This document shows positions 33,746 through 41,628 of a DNA stretch of 64,000 nucleotides, in pieces. Below the pieces are notes generated by a model. It worked only from the letters and a program-made list of their open reading frames with translations. It searched no databases and had not been told where the DNA came from. The DNA lies in contig NZ_JBEYUH010000015.1 of the NCBI RefSeq assembly GCF_040643435.1, positions 1-64,000 of the forward strand, given 5' to 3'. The position numbers and the translations under genes were made by a program. This DNA comes from Rhodococcus sp040643435. GTDB taxonomy: Bacteria; Actinomycetota; Actinomycetes; Mycobacteriales; Mycobacteriaceae. Position 1 is the stretch's first letter. Each line of letters begins with the position of its first letter.

Positions 33746-34891
33746 ATGTTCGCGGCGAACAGGCGCCGGCCCACCCGTCAGGAGGTTCGTCAGCGCCTGG
33801 AGGATTCGGTCGGGCGTCTGCGTTCGTCCGCGCTGCCCATCGTGCAGTGCGCACTCGCGGCGGGACTGGCGTGGTGGGTGGCGAAGGATCTCGTCGGCCA
33901 CAGCCAGCCCTTCTTCGCGCCGATCGCCGCCGTCGTGTCGCTCGGGCTGTCGCTCGGGGCGCGGATGCGGCGTTCCGTCGAGCTGGTCTGCGGTGTCACC
34001 GTCGGTATCGGGGTGGGCGACCTGATCGTCTCCCTGATCGGCAGCGGGCCGTGGCAGATCGCCCTGGTGGTGATGATGGCGATGGGTACCGCCGTGGCGA
34101 TCAACAGCGGTCCGATCTTCTCGATGCAGGCAGGAAACTCTGCGGTGCTCGTCGCCACCCTCCTGCCGCCGGGCGACGCGGGAGGCGTGGACCGGATGGT
34201 CGACGCCCTCGTGGGCGGGCTCATGGGGATCGCCGTCGTCGCGCTCGTTCCCACCCATCCGGTGCGGCGCGCCCGCCGCAACGCCGCCGAGATCCTCGCC
34301 ACCGCGAGCGAGGTGTTGCGCAAGGTCGAGACCGGTCTCGTCGAGAACAACCCGAAACCGATCGAGGAGGCGCTGCGGCAGGCCCGCGCGACACAGCCTG
34401 CGATCGACGCGATGCGATCCCATCTCAAGGGCGGCAGGGAGATCAGCCGGATCTCGCCGCTGTACTGGAACAGCCGAAAGCGTCTCGCGGTGCTGACAGC
34501 TGCCGCGGATCCCATCGATCACGCCATGCGCAACATCCGCGTCCTCGCCCGACGCGCGTTGACCCTCGTCCGCGACGACGAGATCCTCGACCCGCGACTG
34601 GTGAACCGTTTCGTCGAAGTCGCCGACGCGGTGGACGTCCTCCGGGAGATGGTGCTGGCCGAGCCGGGGGAGCAGCCCGATCAGGCCGAGGCCGCGCGGG
34701 TGTTGCGCAGTGTGGCGAAGAAGATGGATCCGGAACTGGTCGCGGATGCAGGTGTCTCGGCGACCGTCGTGTTCGCCCAGATGAGGTCGCTGATCGTCGA
34801 TCTGCTGCAGACTGCCGGACTCAAGCGGATCTCCGCGATCGCGACTCTTCCTCCCACCGTCGAGCATCCGGCATACGAACCGGAGAACTGA
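33746..34891 (+). CDS. FUSC-family membrane protein (aromatic acid exporter-like)
   Basis: The 381-residue protein has an N-terminal block of about five to six membrane helices (30-165) and a long cytoplasmic helical domain. The motif LVGHSQPFFAPIAAVVSLG is typical of FUSC/ArAE proteins, which export aromatic or other organic acids. It starts 10 bases after the DUF3151 stop, so the two may be co-transcribed. Substrate unknown. Confidence 0.75.
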   Translation: MFAANRRRPTRQEVRQRLEDSVGRLRSSALPIVQCALAAGLAWWVAKDLVGHSQPFFAPIAAVVSLGLSLGARMRRSVELVCGVTVGIGVGDLIVSLIGSGPWQIALVVMMAMGTAVAINSGPIFSMQAGNSAVLVATLLPPGDAGGVDRMVDALVGGLMGIAVVALVPTHPVRRARRNAAEILATASEVLRKVETGLVENNPKPIEEALRQARATQPAIDAMRSHLKGGREISRISPLYWNSRKRLAVLTAAADPIDHAMRNIRVLARRALTLVRDDEILDPRLVNRFVEVADAVDVLREMVLAEPGEQPDQAEAARVLRSVAKKMDPELVADAGVSATVVFAQMRSLIVDLLQTAGLKRISAIATLPPTVEHPAYEPEN

Positions 34892-34927
34892 CTCCCGATC
34901 CGCAACGTCTGCGTGGCTGTTGATACA

Positions 34928-34945
34928 TATGCGCATTCATGCATA
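34928..34945. promoter_or_regulatory. Candidate metal-regulator operator upstream of the CDF exporter
   Basis: TATGC-N8-GCATA forms an AT-rich imperfect dyad containing the self-palindromes ATGCGCAT (34929-34936) and ATGCAT (34939-34944). It begins 31 bases before the CDF start. AT-rich dyads of this kind are bound by ArsR/SmtB metal sensors. No such sensor gene is in the window. Confidence 0.4.
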
Positions 34946-34976
34946 CGATGGCCGGAGGTTTCGGAGAGGGAGAGCG

Positions 34977-35906
34977 ATGAGTTCGGGTCACGGGCACTCA
35001 CACGGCGTCGGCCACGGGCACGGCCGGGGCGCAGGCCCCACGCGTGCCGTCATTCGGCGCATGGCTGTCGCACTGGGCATCCTCGCGGCGTTCTTCGTGC
35101 TCGAGGTCGTCGTCGGTGTCCTGATCGGATCCCTTGCACTGCTCGCCGACGCCGGCCACATGCTCACCGACATCGTCGGGGTCTCGATGGGCATGGTGGC
35201 GCTGATCCTCGCCCGCCGGGGAAGCGCCGCGGCCTCGCGGACCTTCGGCTGGCACCGCGCCGAAGTCCTCACCGCCATGGTCAACGCGGTGCTGCTGCTC
35301 GGGGTCGCGGGCTGGGTGTTCTACGAAGCGATCGACCGCATCGGCGACACCCCGGAACTTCCCGGCCTGCCCATGATCGTCACCGCCCTCGCGGGTCTGG
35401 CCGCCAACATCGTCGTGATGCTCATGCTCCGATCCGACGCGAAGGACAGTCTCGCGGTGCGCGGCGCCTACATGGAGGTGCTCGCCGATGCCGTCGGATC
35501 GGTCGGCGTCCTGATCGCGGGCGCTCTCGTCATGATCTTCGGGTGGAGCCTGGCCGACGTCGTCGTCGGCGTGCTCATCTCCCTGTGGGTCGTGCCGCGC
35601 GCCCTGCGACTGGCCGCGGAGTCGCTGCGGATCCTCACCCAGACCTCACCCGCACATCTCGACGTCGACCTCCTGCGCACCGACCTGCTCGCCCTGCCCG
35701 GGGTGTGCGGCGTGCACGACCTGCACGTGTGGACGCTCACGACCGGAATGGACGTCGCGACCGTCCACCTCGTCAGCGACCACGACCCGCAGTGGATCCT
35801 CGATTCCGCTCGCACGACGCTCTCGTCGCACGGGCTCGAACACGCCACGGTGCAGGTCGAGTCGACGGTCGACGGCACGCAGTGCGAGAAGGACGTGACG
35901 TGGTGA
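34977..35906 (+). CDS. Cation diffusion facilitator (CDF) metal exporter
   Basis: The 309-residue protein has a His-rich N-terminal tail (HGHSHGVGHGHG), six membrane helices and a cytoplasmic C-terminal ferredoxin-like domain. Metal-site residues appear as LADAGHMLTD (helix 2, HxxxD) and EVLADAVGSVGVL (helix 5, DxxxD), the pattern of zinc/cadmium-type CDF proteins such as CzcD/ZitB. Start at 34977 behind GGGAG. It likely protects against excess zinc or cobalt. Confidence 0.88.
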   Translation: MSSGHGHSHGVGHGHGRGAGPTRAVIRRMAVALGILAAFFVLEVVVGVLIGSLALLADAGHMLTDIVGVSMGMVALILARRGSAAASRTFGWHRAEVLTAMVNAVLLLGVAGWVFYEAIDRIGDTPELPGLPMIVTALAGLAANIVVMLMLRSDAKDSLAVRGAYMEVLADAVGSVGVLIAGALVMIFGWSLADVVVGVLISLWVVPRALRLAAESLRILTQTSPAHLDVDLLRTDLLALPGVCGVHDLHVWTLTTGMDVATVHLVSDHDPQWILDSARTTLSSHGLEHATVQVESTVDGTQCEKDVTW

Positions 35907-36000
35907 TCTCGGCGGTCGCCAGGGTCGGCCACGGCAGTAGCAGGCGCCGGGCCCATTCGGATGAAATTCCGTCAGCCGAAGCCGCACGGCGGCGGCAGGG

Positions 36001-36537
36001 TCAGTGCAGACGCAACGTCCACCGACCCGGCCGACCGTGCAACCGGACGACGTCCAGCGGCCGCACGTCGACCCGCCAGAACGCGGTCGCCGGAGCGTCG
36101 AGAGCACACACCGTCGCGGCCCGGACGACCGAGGGGTGTGTCACCGCTGCGACGCGTTCGTAACCGTCGTCCTGTGCTGCCAGCCAGTCGTGGACCCGGC
36201 CGAGCAGGTCTTCGACGGATTCGCCGCCGTGCGGTGCCGTTGCCGGGTCGGTCAGCCACGCCGCCAACTCGCTCTCGGGTACGTCGTCCATCGCAGTTCC
36301 GGCCCACGTGCCGTAGTCGAGCTCGCGTAGAGCGGGTTCGACCTCGGCGGCGAACCCGAAGGCGTGGACGGTGCCGACCGTGCGCCGCTCCGGTGCACAC
36401 ACCCACCGGTCGACGACCGGTGCGGAGGCGCGGTCGAATTCGCGTCGGCCTCTTTCCGAGATCGGCTCGTCGCGAGGGAATCGGGCTTGCTCCGTCGCAA
36501 GCGTGGATGCGTGTGCGAGGAGGAACAATCGAGTCAT
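36001..36537 (-). CDS. Histidine-phosphatase-superfamily protein with altered RHG motif
   Basis: The 178-residue product has the phosphoglycerate-mutase fold. The catalytic His is in LLAHAS at residues 6-11, where the family normally has RHG or RHA; the Arg is replaced by Ala. The Glu in LRELDYGTW and the second His in VTHPSVVRAA are kept. It is divergent from cbtB and lies beside a B12 riboswitch, so a CobC-type alpha-ribazole phosphatase-like role has been considered. The missing Arg argues for a modified activity. Related proteins occur in actinobacterial cobalamin loci. Confidence 0.65.
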   Translation of the reverse strand: MTRLFLLAHASTLATEQARFPRDEPISERGRREFDRASAPVVDRWVCAPERRTVGTVHAFGFAAEVEPALRELDYGTWAGTAMDDVPESELAAWLTDPATAPHGGESVEDLLGRVHDWLAAQDDGYERVAAVTHPSVVRAATVCALDAPATAFWRVDVRPLDVVRLHGRPGRWTLRLH

Positions 36538-36557
36538 GGTAGGTATGTCCTTTCCGC

Positions 36558-36563
36558 TTGACA
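36558..36563 (+). promoter_or_regulatory. -35-like TTGACA upstream of the first B12 riboswitch
   Basis: TTGACA lies about 40 bases before the riboswitch core and 21 bases from the start of the divergent phosphatase. No strong -10 is visible at 16-18 nt spacing. Confidence 0.3.
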
Positions 36564-36599
36564 TCGTCGACCGGGCGGTGCGAAGGTTCGTCCGGTAAC

Positions 36600-36695
36600 G
36601 ATGTGCCGAGGTGTAGGCAATCCGGTGTGAGACCGGAGCGGTCGCGCCACTGTAACCGGAGAACACGAGGTCTCCGGAAGCCAGAAAACTCCCGC
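36600..36695 (+). promoter_or_regulatory. Cobalamin riboswitch upstream of cbtB-cbtA-cobQ-cobK
   Basis: Conserved elements in order are AATCCGGTGTGAGACCGG (36629-36646 region), the B12-box CGCCACTGT (about 36665-36673), and the closing GGAAGCCAGAAAAC (about 36686-36700). The layout matches adenosyl- or aquocobalamin aptamers. It precedes the cobalt transport genes and cobQ, so cobalamin would lower their expression. Confidence 0.85.
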
Positions 36696-36742
36696 GGTAC
36701 ATGACGGAATCGAATGGGACGCGAAATCCCTGGAGGATTGTC

Positions 36743-36931
36743 ATGGCTGTTGCTCATACGCCCGACGAGTCGCTCGGCTCTGCCGCAGTCGCTCTCGCCG
36801 CAGTGATCGTGGCGACATTTCTCGTTCTCTATCCGGCCGGATTCGATCGGGGCGCGATCTCGCGCACCGGGATGTTCATGCACGAACTGATGCACGACGG
36901 CCGGCACTTGCTCGGTCTTCCGTGCCATTGA
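36743..36931 (+). CDS. cbtB: CbtB, cobalt transporter small subunit
   Basis: This 62-residue protein has one membrane helix (about 12-34) and ends with the His-rich motif HELMHDGRHLLGLPCH, diagnostic of CbtB. CbtAB is a B12-regulated transport pair thought to import cobalt. It has a good GGAGG ribosome site 7 nt before the ATG. It is directly controlled by the riboswitch and followed by cbtA. Confidence 0.9.
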   Translation: MAVAHTPDESLGSAAVALAAVIVATFLVLYPAGFDRGAISRTGMFMHELMHDGRHLLGLPCH

Positions 36932-36945
36932 GAACGGGGACCACG

Positions 36946-37413
36946 ATGCTTGGAAACCACATCCAGTTGCTGTGCAGGAGCCTACTCGCCGGCCTTGTTG
37001 CGGGTCTGCTCGCACTCGGTGCCCTCTACGCGTCCGTCCTGCAGTACCCGGCGAACCCACCGGCAGTGGGTGATCCCGACACGATCAACGAACCCACCCT
37101 GCTGTGGCTCGCCTCGGTCGTCCTCGGACTCGTCGCGATCGTAGTCGCCGTGGCGGTGGCCAAGGCACTCGCCACCCAGGATCTGCACACCGTGCGTATC
37201 GCAGGTCCGGCCTTCGCATTCCTCGTGGTGGTGGGCTTCGGCTATCTCGTGCTGCCGAGCGTCGACGAGGTCGGGGAAAGCTTCCCCTCAATGTTGTCGT
37301 GGGAATTCCGGGCCGCGTCGTTCGCCGTGCAGCTCGGCCTGTGGGCGGCGCTGGGTGTGGTCCTCGCGTACCTCACCGAACGCGCATCCCGTCGTACGCC
37401 GATCACTGCCTGA
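36946..37413 (+). CDS. cbtA: CbtA-like cobalt transporter subunit (short form)
   Basis: The 155-residue protein has four hydrophobic segments (about 12-33, 52-75, 86-104, 124-141). The CbtA-type motif LVLPSVDEVGESFPSMLSWEF lies between helices 3 and 4. Typical CbtA proteins are clearly longer with 5-6 helices, so this is a reduced version, although the frame is intact. It follows cbtB by 14 bases and precedes cobQ by 4. Confidence 0.8.
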   Translation: MLGNHIQLLCRSLLAGLVAGLLALGALYASVLQYPANPPAVGDPDTINEPTLLWLASVVLGLVAIVVAVAVAKALATQDLHTVRIAGPAFAFLVVVGFGYLVLPSVDEVGESFPSMLSWEFRAASFAVQLGLWAALGVVLAYLTERASRRTPITA

Positions 37414-37417
37414 CGAC

Positions 37418-38896
37418 GTGGGAGCGGGTCTGCTCGTCGCCGGGACCACCTCGGACGCGGGAAAGTCCGTGGTCGTCACCGGGATATGCCGGTCCTTGTC
37501 CCGCCGTGGCCTGAAGGTCGCGCCGTTCAAGGCGCAGAACATGTCGAACAACTCGATGGTGACGAGTGCCGGCGCCGAGATCGGGCGTGCCCAGTGGGTC
37601 CAGGCGGTCGCCGCCCGCGCAGAGCCCGAACCGGCGATGAATCCGGTGCTGCTGAAACCGGGCAGTGACCGCCGGAGCCATGTCGTGGTGCTCGGGCGAC
37701 CGGCAGGGACCCTCGAGTCCGGTGAATTCGCCGGTGGACGGCGTCATCTCGCAGAATCCGCCTTCGCCGCCTTCGACGACCTGCGGTCCCGGTTCGATGT
37801 GGTGGTCTGCGAAGGCGCGGGGAGTGCCGCGGAGATCAATCTGCGCTCCCACGACTACGTGAACATGGGTCTGGCGCGACACGGAGCCCTGCCCACCATC
37901 GTCGTCGGTGACATCGACCGCGGCGGTGTGTTCGCGTCGATGTACGGCACGCTGGCACTGCTCGATCCTGCCGACCAGCAGTTGATCCGCGGCTTCGTGA
38001 TCAACAAGTTCCGGGGAGACGTCTCGCTCCTGAAGCCCGGACTGGATTCGCTCGAACAACTCACCGGCCGCCCGGCACTGGGCGTGCTGCCCTGGCAGCG
38101 CGATCTGTGGCTCGACTCCGAGGATTCGCTCGCCCTCACCTCCCGTCCCGCGCACGACGGCGACGGCGCTGTGACCATCGGCGTCGTGATGTTGCCGCGC
38201 GTCAGCAACTTCACGGACGTCGACGCGTTGTGCCTGGAGCCGGACGTGCGGGTTCGTTTCGTCGACGATCCTCGGGCACTCGCCGGAGCCGATGTGGTGA
38301 TCGTGCCCGGAACCCGCGCGACCCTGGCGGATCTCGCGTGGCTTCGTTCGCGGGGTCTCGACACCGCGATCGTCGAACACGCGAGCCGGGGATATCCGGT
38401 CCTCGGCATCTGCGGGGGGTTCCAGATGCTCGGCACACGCATCGACGACCCGCACGGTGTCGAAGGTGTGGCCGGCGCGAGCGCGACCGGTCTCGGACTG
38501 CTCCCGGTGCGAACCACATTCGGCCCGGAGAAGGTTCTGCGATTACCCAGGGGTGCGGCGTTGGATGCGGCTGCCTCCGGATACGAGATCCATCACGGAC
38601 GCATCACCGTCGACGGCGGCACGGATTTCCTCGGTGGCACCCGTGTGGGTTCGGTGTTCGGCACCATGTGGCACGGCGCCCTCGAAGGGGACGCTCTGCG
38701 TCGGGCGTGGCTGCGCGAGGTCGCTGCGGCGGTGGGCCGCGAGATCCGTACCGGCGAGGTGAGTTTCCCGGCTGCACGCGAATCCCGCATCGAGGCACTC
38801 GCCGATCTCGTCGACGAGTACCTCGACATGGATTCCCTGCTCGGCATGCTGTCCGACGAGCGGACCCTGCCGGTGCTGACGGGGACTCTGCGGTGA
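37418..38896 (+). CDS. cobQ: Cobyric acid synthase
   Basis: The 492-residue glutamine-dependent amidase adds amide groups at positions b, d, e and g of adenosylcobyrinate a,c-diamide. It has an N-terminal P-loop-like GTTSDAGKS, DRGGVFASMYG in the middle, and a type I amidotransferase domain with Cys332 in GICGGFQ and a HisHis pair in YEIHHGR near 392-393. The GTG at 37418 is coupled to cbtA. It overlaps cobK by 4 nt. Confidence 0.94.
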   Translation: MGAGLLVAGTTSDAGKSVVVTGICRSLSRRGLKVAPFKAQNMSNNSMVTSAGAEIGRAQWVQAVAARAEPEPAMNPVLLKPGSDRRSHVVVLGRPAGTLESGEFAGGRRHLAESAFAAFDDLRSRFDVVVCEGAGSAAEINLRSHDYVNMGLARHGALPTIVVGDIDRGGVFASMYGTLALLDPADQQLIRGFVINKFRGDVSLLKPGLDSLEQLTGRPALGVLPWQRDLWLDSEDSLALTSRPAHDGDGAVTIGVVMLPRVSNFTDVDALCLEPDVRVRFVDDPRALAGADVVIVPGTRATLADLAWLRSRGLDTAIVEHASRGYPVLGICGGFQMLGTRIDDPHGVEGVAGASATGLGLLPVRTTFGPEKVLRLPRGAALDAAASGYEIHHGRITVDGGTDFLGGTRVGSVFGTMWHGALEGDALRRAWLREVAAAVGREIRTGEVSFPAARESRIEALADLVDEYLDMDSLLGMLSDERTLPVLTGTLR

Positions 38897-39690
38897 CGGT
38901 CCTGATCCTGGGCGGAACCGGTGAAGCACGCGCGCTCGCCGCGGCTCTGGACGACGACGCGATCGAGTTCGAGTCCTCACTCGCAGGCCGGGTCCGCAAC
39001 CCGCGACTGCCCGTCGGCCCGGTGCGCATCGGAGGGTTCGGCGGCGCCGAGGGCCTCGCCCGGTACCTGAACGAGCGCGGCATCCGAGCCGTCGTCGACG
39101 CCACCCATCCGTTCGCTGCCGGCATCAGTACGAATGCCGCTGGGGCATGTGCCGCCGCAGACGTGCCGTTGCTGCGTCTGCAACGACCCGGCTGGCACGA
39201 CCGGCACGGTCGATGGACATGGGCCGACGACCACCATGCCGCCGCGAATGCCGCCGCGACCGGCCGACGGATCTTCCTCAGCACGGGACGGCAGACTCTC
39301 GACCGCTTCGTCGGACCGCTCGCTGCGCACGACGTGCTCGTCCGCGTCGTGGACCCGCCCGCGATCGAACTGCCACCGGACTGGTCCGTGCTGCTCGGAC
39401 GCGGCCCCTACGGCAGGGAAGAAGAACGGAGTCTCTTGCTCGACAACAGGATCGACACCCTCGTCACGAAGGACTCGGGTGGTGCGCTCACGCGCGGGAA
39501 ACTCGACGCCGCAGACGAGTTGGGTGTGCGCGTGATCGTCGTGCGCCGACCCGCCACACCCCGCGGGGTCGCCACGGTGGATTCCGTGGCGACGGCGCGG
39601 GACTGGGTTCTCCGGGTCGCGGAGGTCAGACCTGCGGACCTTCGGAGCGCAGATCGTCGACCTTCTTCATGGCCTCCCGCAGCTCACTGA
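38893..39690 (+). CDS. cobK: Precorrin-6A reductase
   Basis: The 265-residue NADPH-dependent enzyme reduces precorrin-6A to dihydro-precorrin-6. It opens with ILGGTGEARALA, then VVDATHPFAAGISTNAAGA and LVTKDSGG with the GALTRGKLDAA helix, all typical of CobK/CbiJ. GTG start overlaps the cobQ stop (GTGA). Its last 65 bases overlap the 3' end of a convergent gene. Confidence 0.92.
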   Translation: MTVLILGGTGEARALAAALDDDAIEFESSLAGRVRNPRLPVGPVRIGGFGGAEGLARYLNERGIRAVVDATHPFAAGISTNAAGACAAADVPLLRLQRPGWHDRHGRWTWADDHHAAANAAATGRRIFLSTGRQTLDRFVGPLAAHDVLVRVVDPPAIELPPDWSVLLGRGPYGREEERSLLLDNRIDTLVTKDSGGALTRGKLDAADELGVRVIVVRRPATPRGVATVDSVATARDWVLRVAEVRPADLRSADRRPSSWPPAAH

Positions 39691-40174
39691 GCCACTGTTC
39701 GGAGTGCTGTCCGGCGAGCCGGACGGTCCATTTCAGTGCGTCCGAACGAGACCGTGCCACACCCGCGTCGACGAGGGTGTCGAGAACCTTCCGCTCGGGC
39801 TGCCGCAACCGTGTCATCACGGGTACGGCGAGGTGGGTGAACAGGACGGTGCGGTCACCGGCCGTCACTCCCCACGCCACCTTGCGGCCGTAACGGGCTT
39901 CGGCCTCGTCGGCGACCCGCATCCGGTCGGCGCGTGTGGTCTCGCGAAATCGGGCGATCCGGCCGTCGATCTCGGTGTCACTCGTGCCGTCGGGCACCTC
40001 GAGGGGACCGACGACGACGATCTCTTCCCTGTCGATGTCGATGGCGGGCGGTCCGGAGAACCAGTCCTCGGGAAGTCTGCCGGCGAACCACTCGCCGGCA
40101 TCGCCCGCGTCGGGCACATCGGCCTGCTGCCAGCCGCCCGGCCGTCCGAATCCGTGGATATGTGAATGTCGCAT
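39626..40174 (-). CDS. Conserved hypothetical protein
   Basis: This 182-residue protein has an N-terminal part with several His and Trp residues (MRHSHIHGFGRPGGW, EWFAGRLPEDWF) and an alpha/beta centre. Its helical C-terminus (RKVLDTLVDAGVARSRSDALKWTVRLAG) looks like a ribbon-helix-helix or small dimerisation helix pair. The start at 40174 has GGGAGGG 6-7 nt upstream. The upstream spacer carries an exact 11-base direct repeat, consistent with autoregulation. Function unknown. Confidence 0.6.
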   Translation of the reverse strand: MRHSHIHGFGRPGGWQQADVPDAGDAGEWFAGRLPEDWFSGPPAIDIDREEIVVVGPLEVPDGTSDTEIDGRIARFRETTRADRMRVADEAEARYGRKVAWGVTAGDRTVLFTHLAVPVMTRLRQPERKVLDTLVDAGVARSRSDALKWTVRLAGQHSEQWLSELREAMKKVDDLRSEGPQV

Positions 40175-40205
40175 GATGCCCTCCCAGGGACGCGACCCGA
40201 AGTGC

Positions 40206-40233
40206 GTGTTGCACTGATTACAGTGTTGCACTG
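40206..40233. repeat. Direct repeat and dyad upstream of the 182-residue gene
   Basis: GTGTTGCACTG occurs at 40206-40216 and again at 40223-40233 (17-base period). The junction also forms CACTG-ATTA-CAGTG (40212-40225). On the minus strand the intervening TGTAAT resembles a -10. This is a plausible repressor site covering the promoter. Confidence 0.5.
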
Positions 40234-40273
40234 CACCGAGGCGCGCGCCACCATGCATCCGGTCTGTGGCGGA

Positions 40274-40795
40274 TCAGCGACGATTCCGTGGCGTCAGAAC
40301 ACCGGAGGTGACCGGGGGAGCGGTGCGCAGCGGGGCGGCGGAGACGACGACGGGCAGCCACACCGCGGTGGACGCCATCACCGCCCCCCAGCACAGATAC
40401 AGCCCGACCTGCGGCGTGTGGGGCATGTGGGTGACCAGCCCGGCCTGCGACCAGACGGCGAACAATCCCACCATCGAAGCGAGGCCCGAACCGAGCATCG
40501 CGACGGTCGCGGCGCGCCAGCGTCTGCGCACCAGCGCCACGAGGGCTGCCACCACCCCGAACACCAGCACGAACGCGTCGAAGATCCGTACCGGCATGGC
40601 GACCGCGGCGGAGTCCCAGCGTGCCAAGGTCGTCAGGGAGGTGACAGAGGTGGCCTGTGGCAGCAGCAGCCCCACGACGAGCAACGCCACGCAGCCCGCC
40701 AGGATCCACGCCCGTGAACGTCCCAGGGTCACCTCGCCGGCGACCCGGTTTCCGATGCGGTCGAGATCGTGACGATATTCCGACAGGTCGTCCAT
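40274..40795 (-). CDS. Membrane protein with four helices (paralogue of 61708-62220)
   Basis: The 173-residue product begins MDDLSEYRHDLDRIGNRVAGE, followed by four transmembrane segments (about 29-50, 63-86, 93-115, 125-147) with the conserved RRWRAATVAMLGSGLASMVGLFAVWSQAGLV block. The same order and block occur in the gene at 61708-62220. The start at 40795 follows a GGGGG-containing site. The family is actinobacterial and uncharacterised. Confidence 0.6.
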   Translation of the reverse strand: MDDLSEYRHDLDRIGNRVAGEVTLGRSRAWILAGCVALLVVGLLLPQATSVTSLTTLARWDSAAVAMPVRIFDAFVLVFGVVAALVALVRRRWRAATVAMLGSGLASMVGLFAVWSQAGLVTHMPHTPQVGLYLCWGAVMASTAVWLPVVVSAAPLRTAPPVTSGVLTPRNRR

Positions 40796-40909
40796 GAAGT
40801 ACCCCCGGAGCCTGGCGACACCTCGACTCAGTATGCGGCGCGCACCCCGCCGGCGTGCGTGCTTCGGTGAGCCCGGTTTCACCTGCACACGAACGGGCAT
40901 GCTCGGGGC

Positions 40910-41599
40910 GTGAGCCGATACGACGCGTACATCTTCGACGTGCAGGGCACCTTGACGGACTTCTACACACCGGTGGCCCGCGCGGTGGAGACGGTCCTCG
41001 GTGAGTACGTGGATCCGTCCGCGGTGGGCGATTTCGTGCGGGCCTGGAGACAGGACTACTACGAGCGCATCCTCGAACTCGACCAGTCGGTCGACCATTG
41101 GTACCGGGTGCAGGATTCCTATGCCGACGGTCTCGGCGCGGTGTGCGAGCAGTTCGGGATCGACGTCCCCCCGGAGCTCCGCTCCGAGGCGGCACAGGCG
41201 TGGCAGCGGCTCGAAGCCTGGCCCGATGTGCGTCCCGGATTAGCGAAGCTCCGCTCCCGGGCCGTGGTCGCCACCCTGTCGAACACCGACATGGCCACGA
41301 TGGTGAACCTGTTCCGCAACCAGCAGCTCGAGGCCGATGCCATCCTCACGGCCGAGTTGTTCGGCGCGTTCAAGCCCGAGCTGTTCCTCTACGAGCGCAC
41401 GTGCCGCTATCTCGGCGTCGAGCCCGCCCGGGCGGCGATGGTCGCGTCCCATCCGTACGACCTCCGGGCCGCCCGTGAAGCGGGTCTGAACACCGTCTTC
41501 ATGTACCGGCCGCTCGAATCCGGTCGCCTCGAGGACGCGGTCGACGACACCTCCGGCGAGTTCGACCATCGCATCGACGACCTGCGGGACATACCGTGA
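40910..41599 (+). CDS. HAD-family hydrolase, haloacid dehalogenase type II-like
   Basis: The 229-residue product has motif I YIFDVQGTLTD (Asp10 nucleophile; the usual Phe after DV is Gln), motif II LSNTDM, the Lys in FKPELFLY and the acidic loop ASHPYDLRAAREAGL. This matches L-2-haloacid dehalogenase-like enzymes, although many members act on phosphates. CATGCT ends 6 nt before the GTG, suggesting a leaderless message. Confidence 0.8.
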   Translation: MSRYDAYIFDVQGTLTDFYTPVARAVETVLGEYVDPSAVGDFVRAWRQDYYERILELDQSVDHWYRVQDSYADGLGAVCEQFGIDVPPELRSEAAQAWQRLEAWPDVRPGLAKLRSRAVVATLSNTDMATMVNLFRNQQLEADAILTAELFGAFKPELFLYERTCRYLGVEPARAAMVASHPYDLRAAREAGLNTVFMYRPLESGRLEDAVDDTSGEFDHRIDDLRDIP

Positions 41600-41605
41600 C
41601 GGCGA

Positions 41606-41628
41606 CGCTCACCAGCGGCAGGTGAGCG
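41606..41628. terminator. Hairpin between the HAD gene and cobD
   Basis: CGCTCACC (41606-41613) pairs exactly with GGTGAGCG (41621-41628) across 7 bases. It covers the cobD stop codon and follows the HAD stop by 6 bases, so it may act in both directions. Confidence 0.55.
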
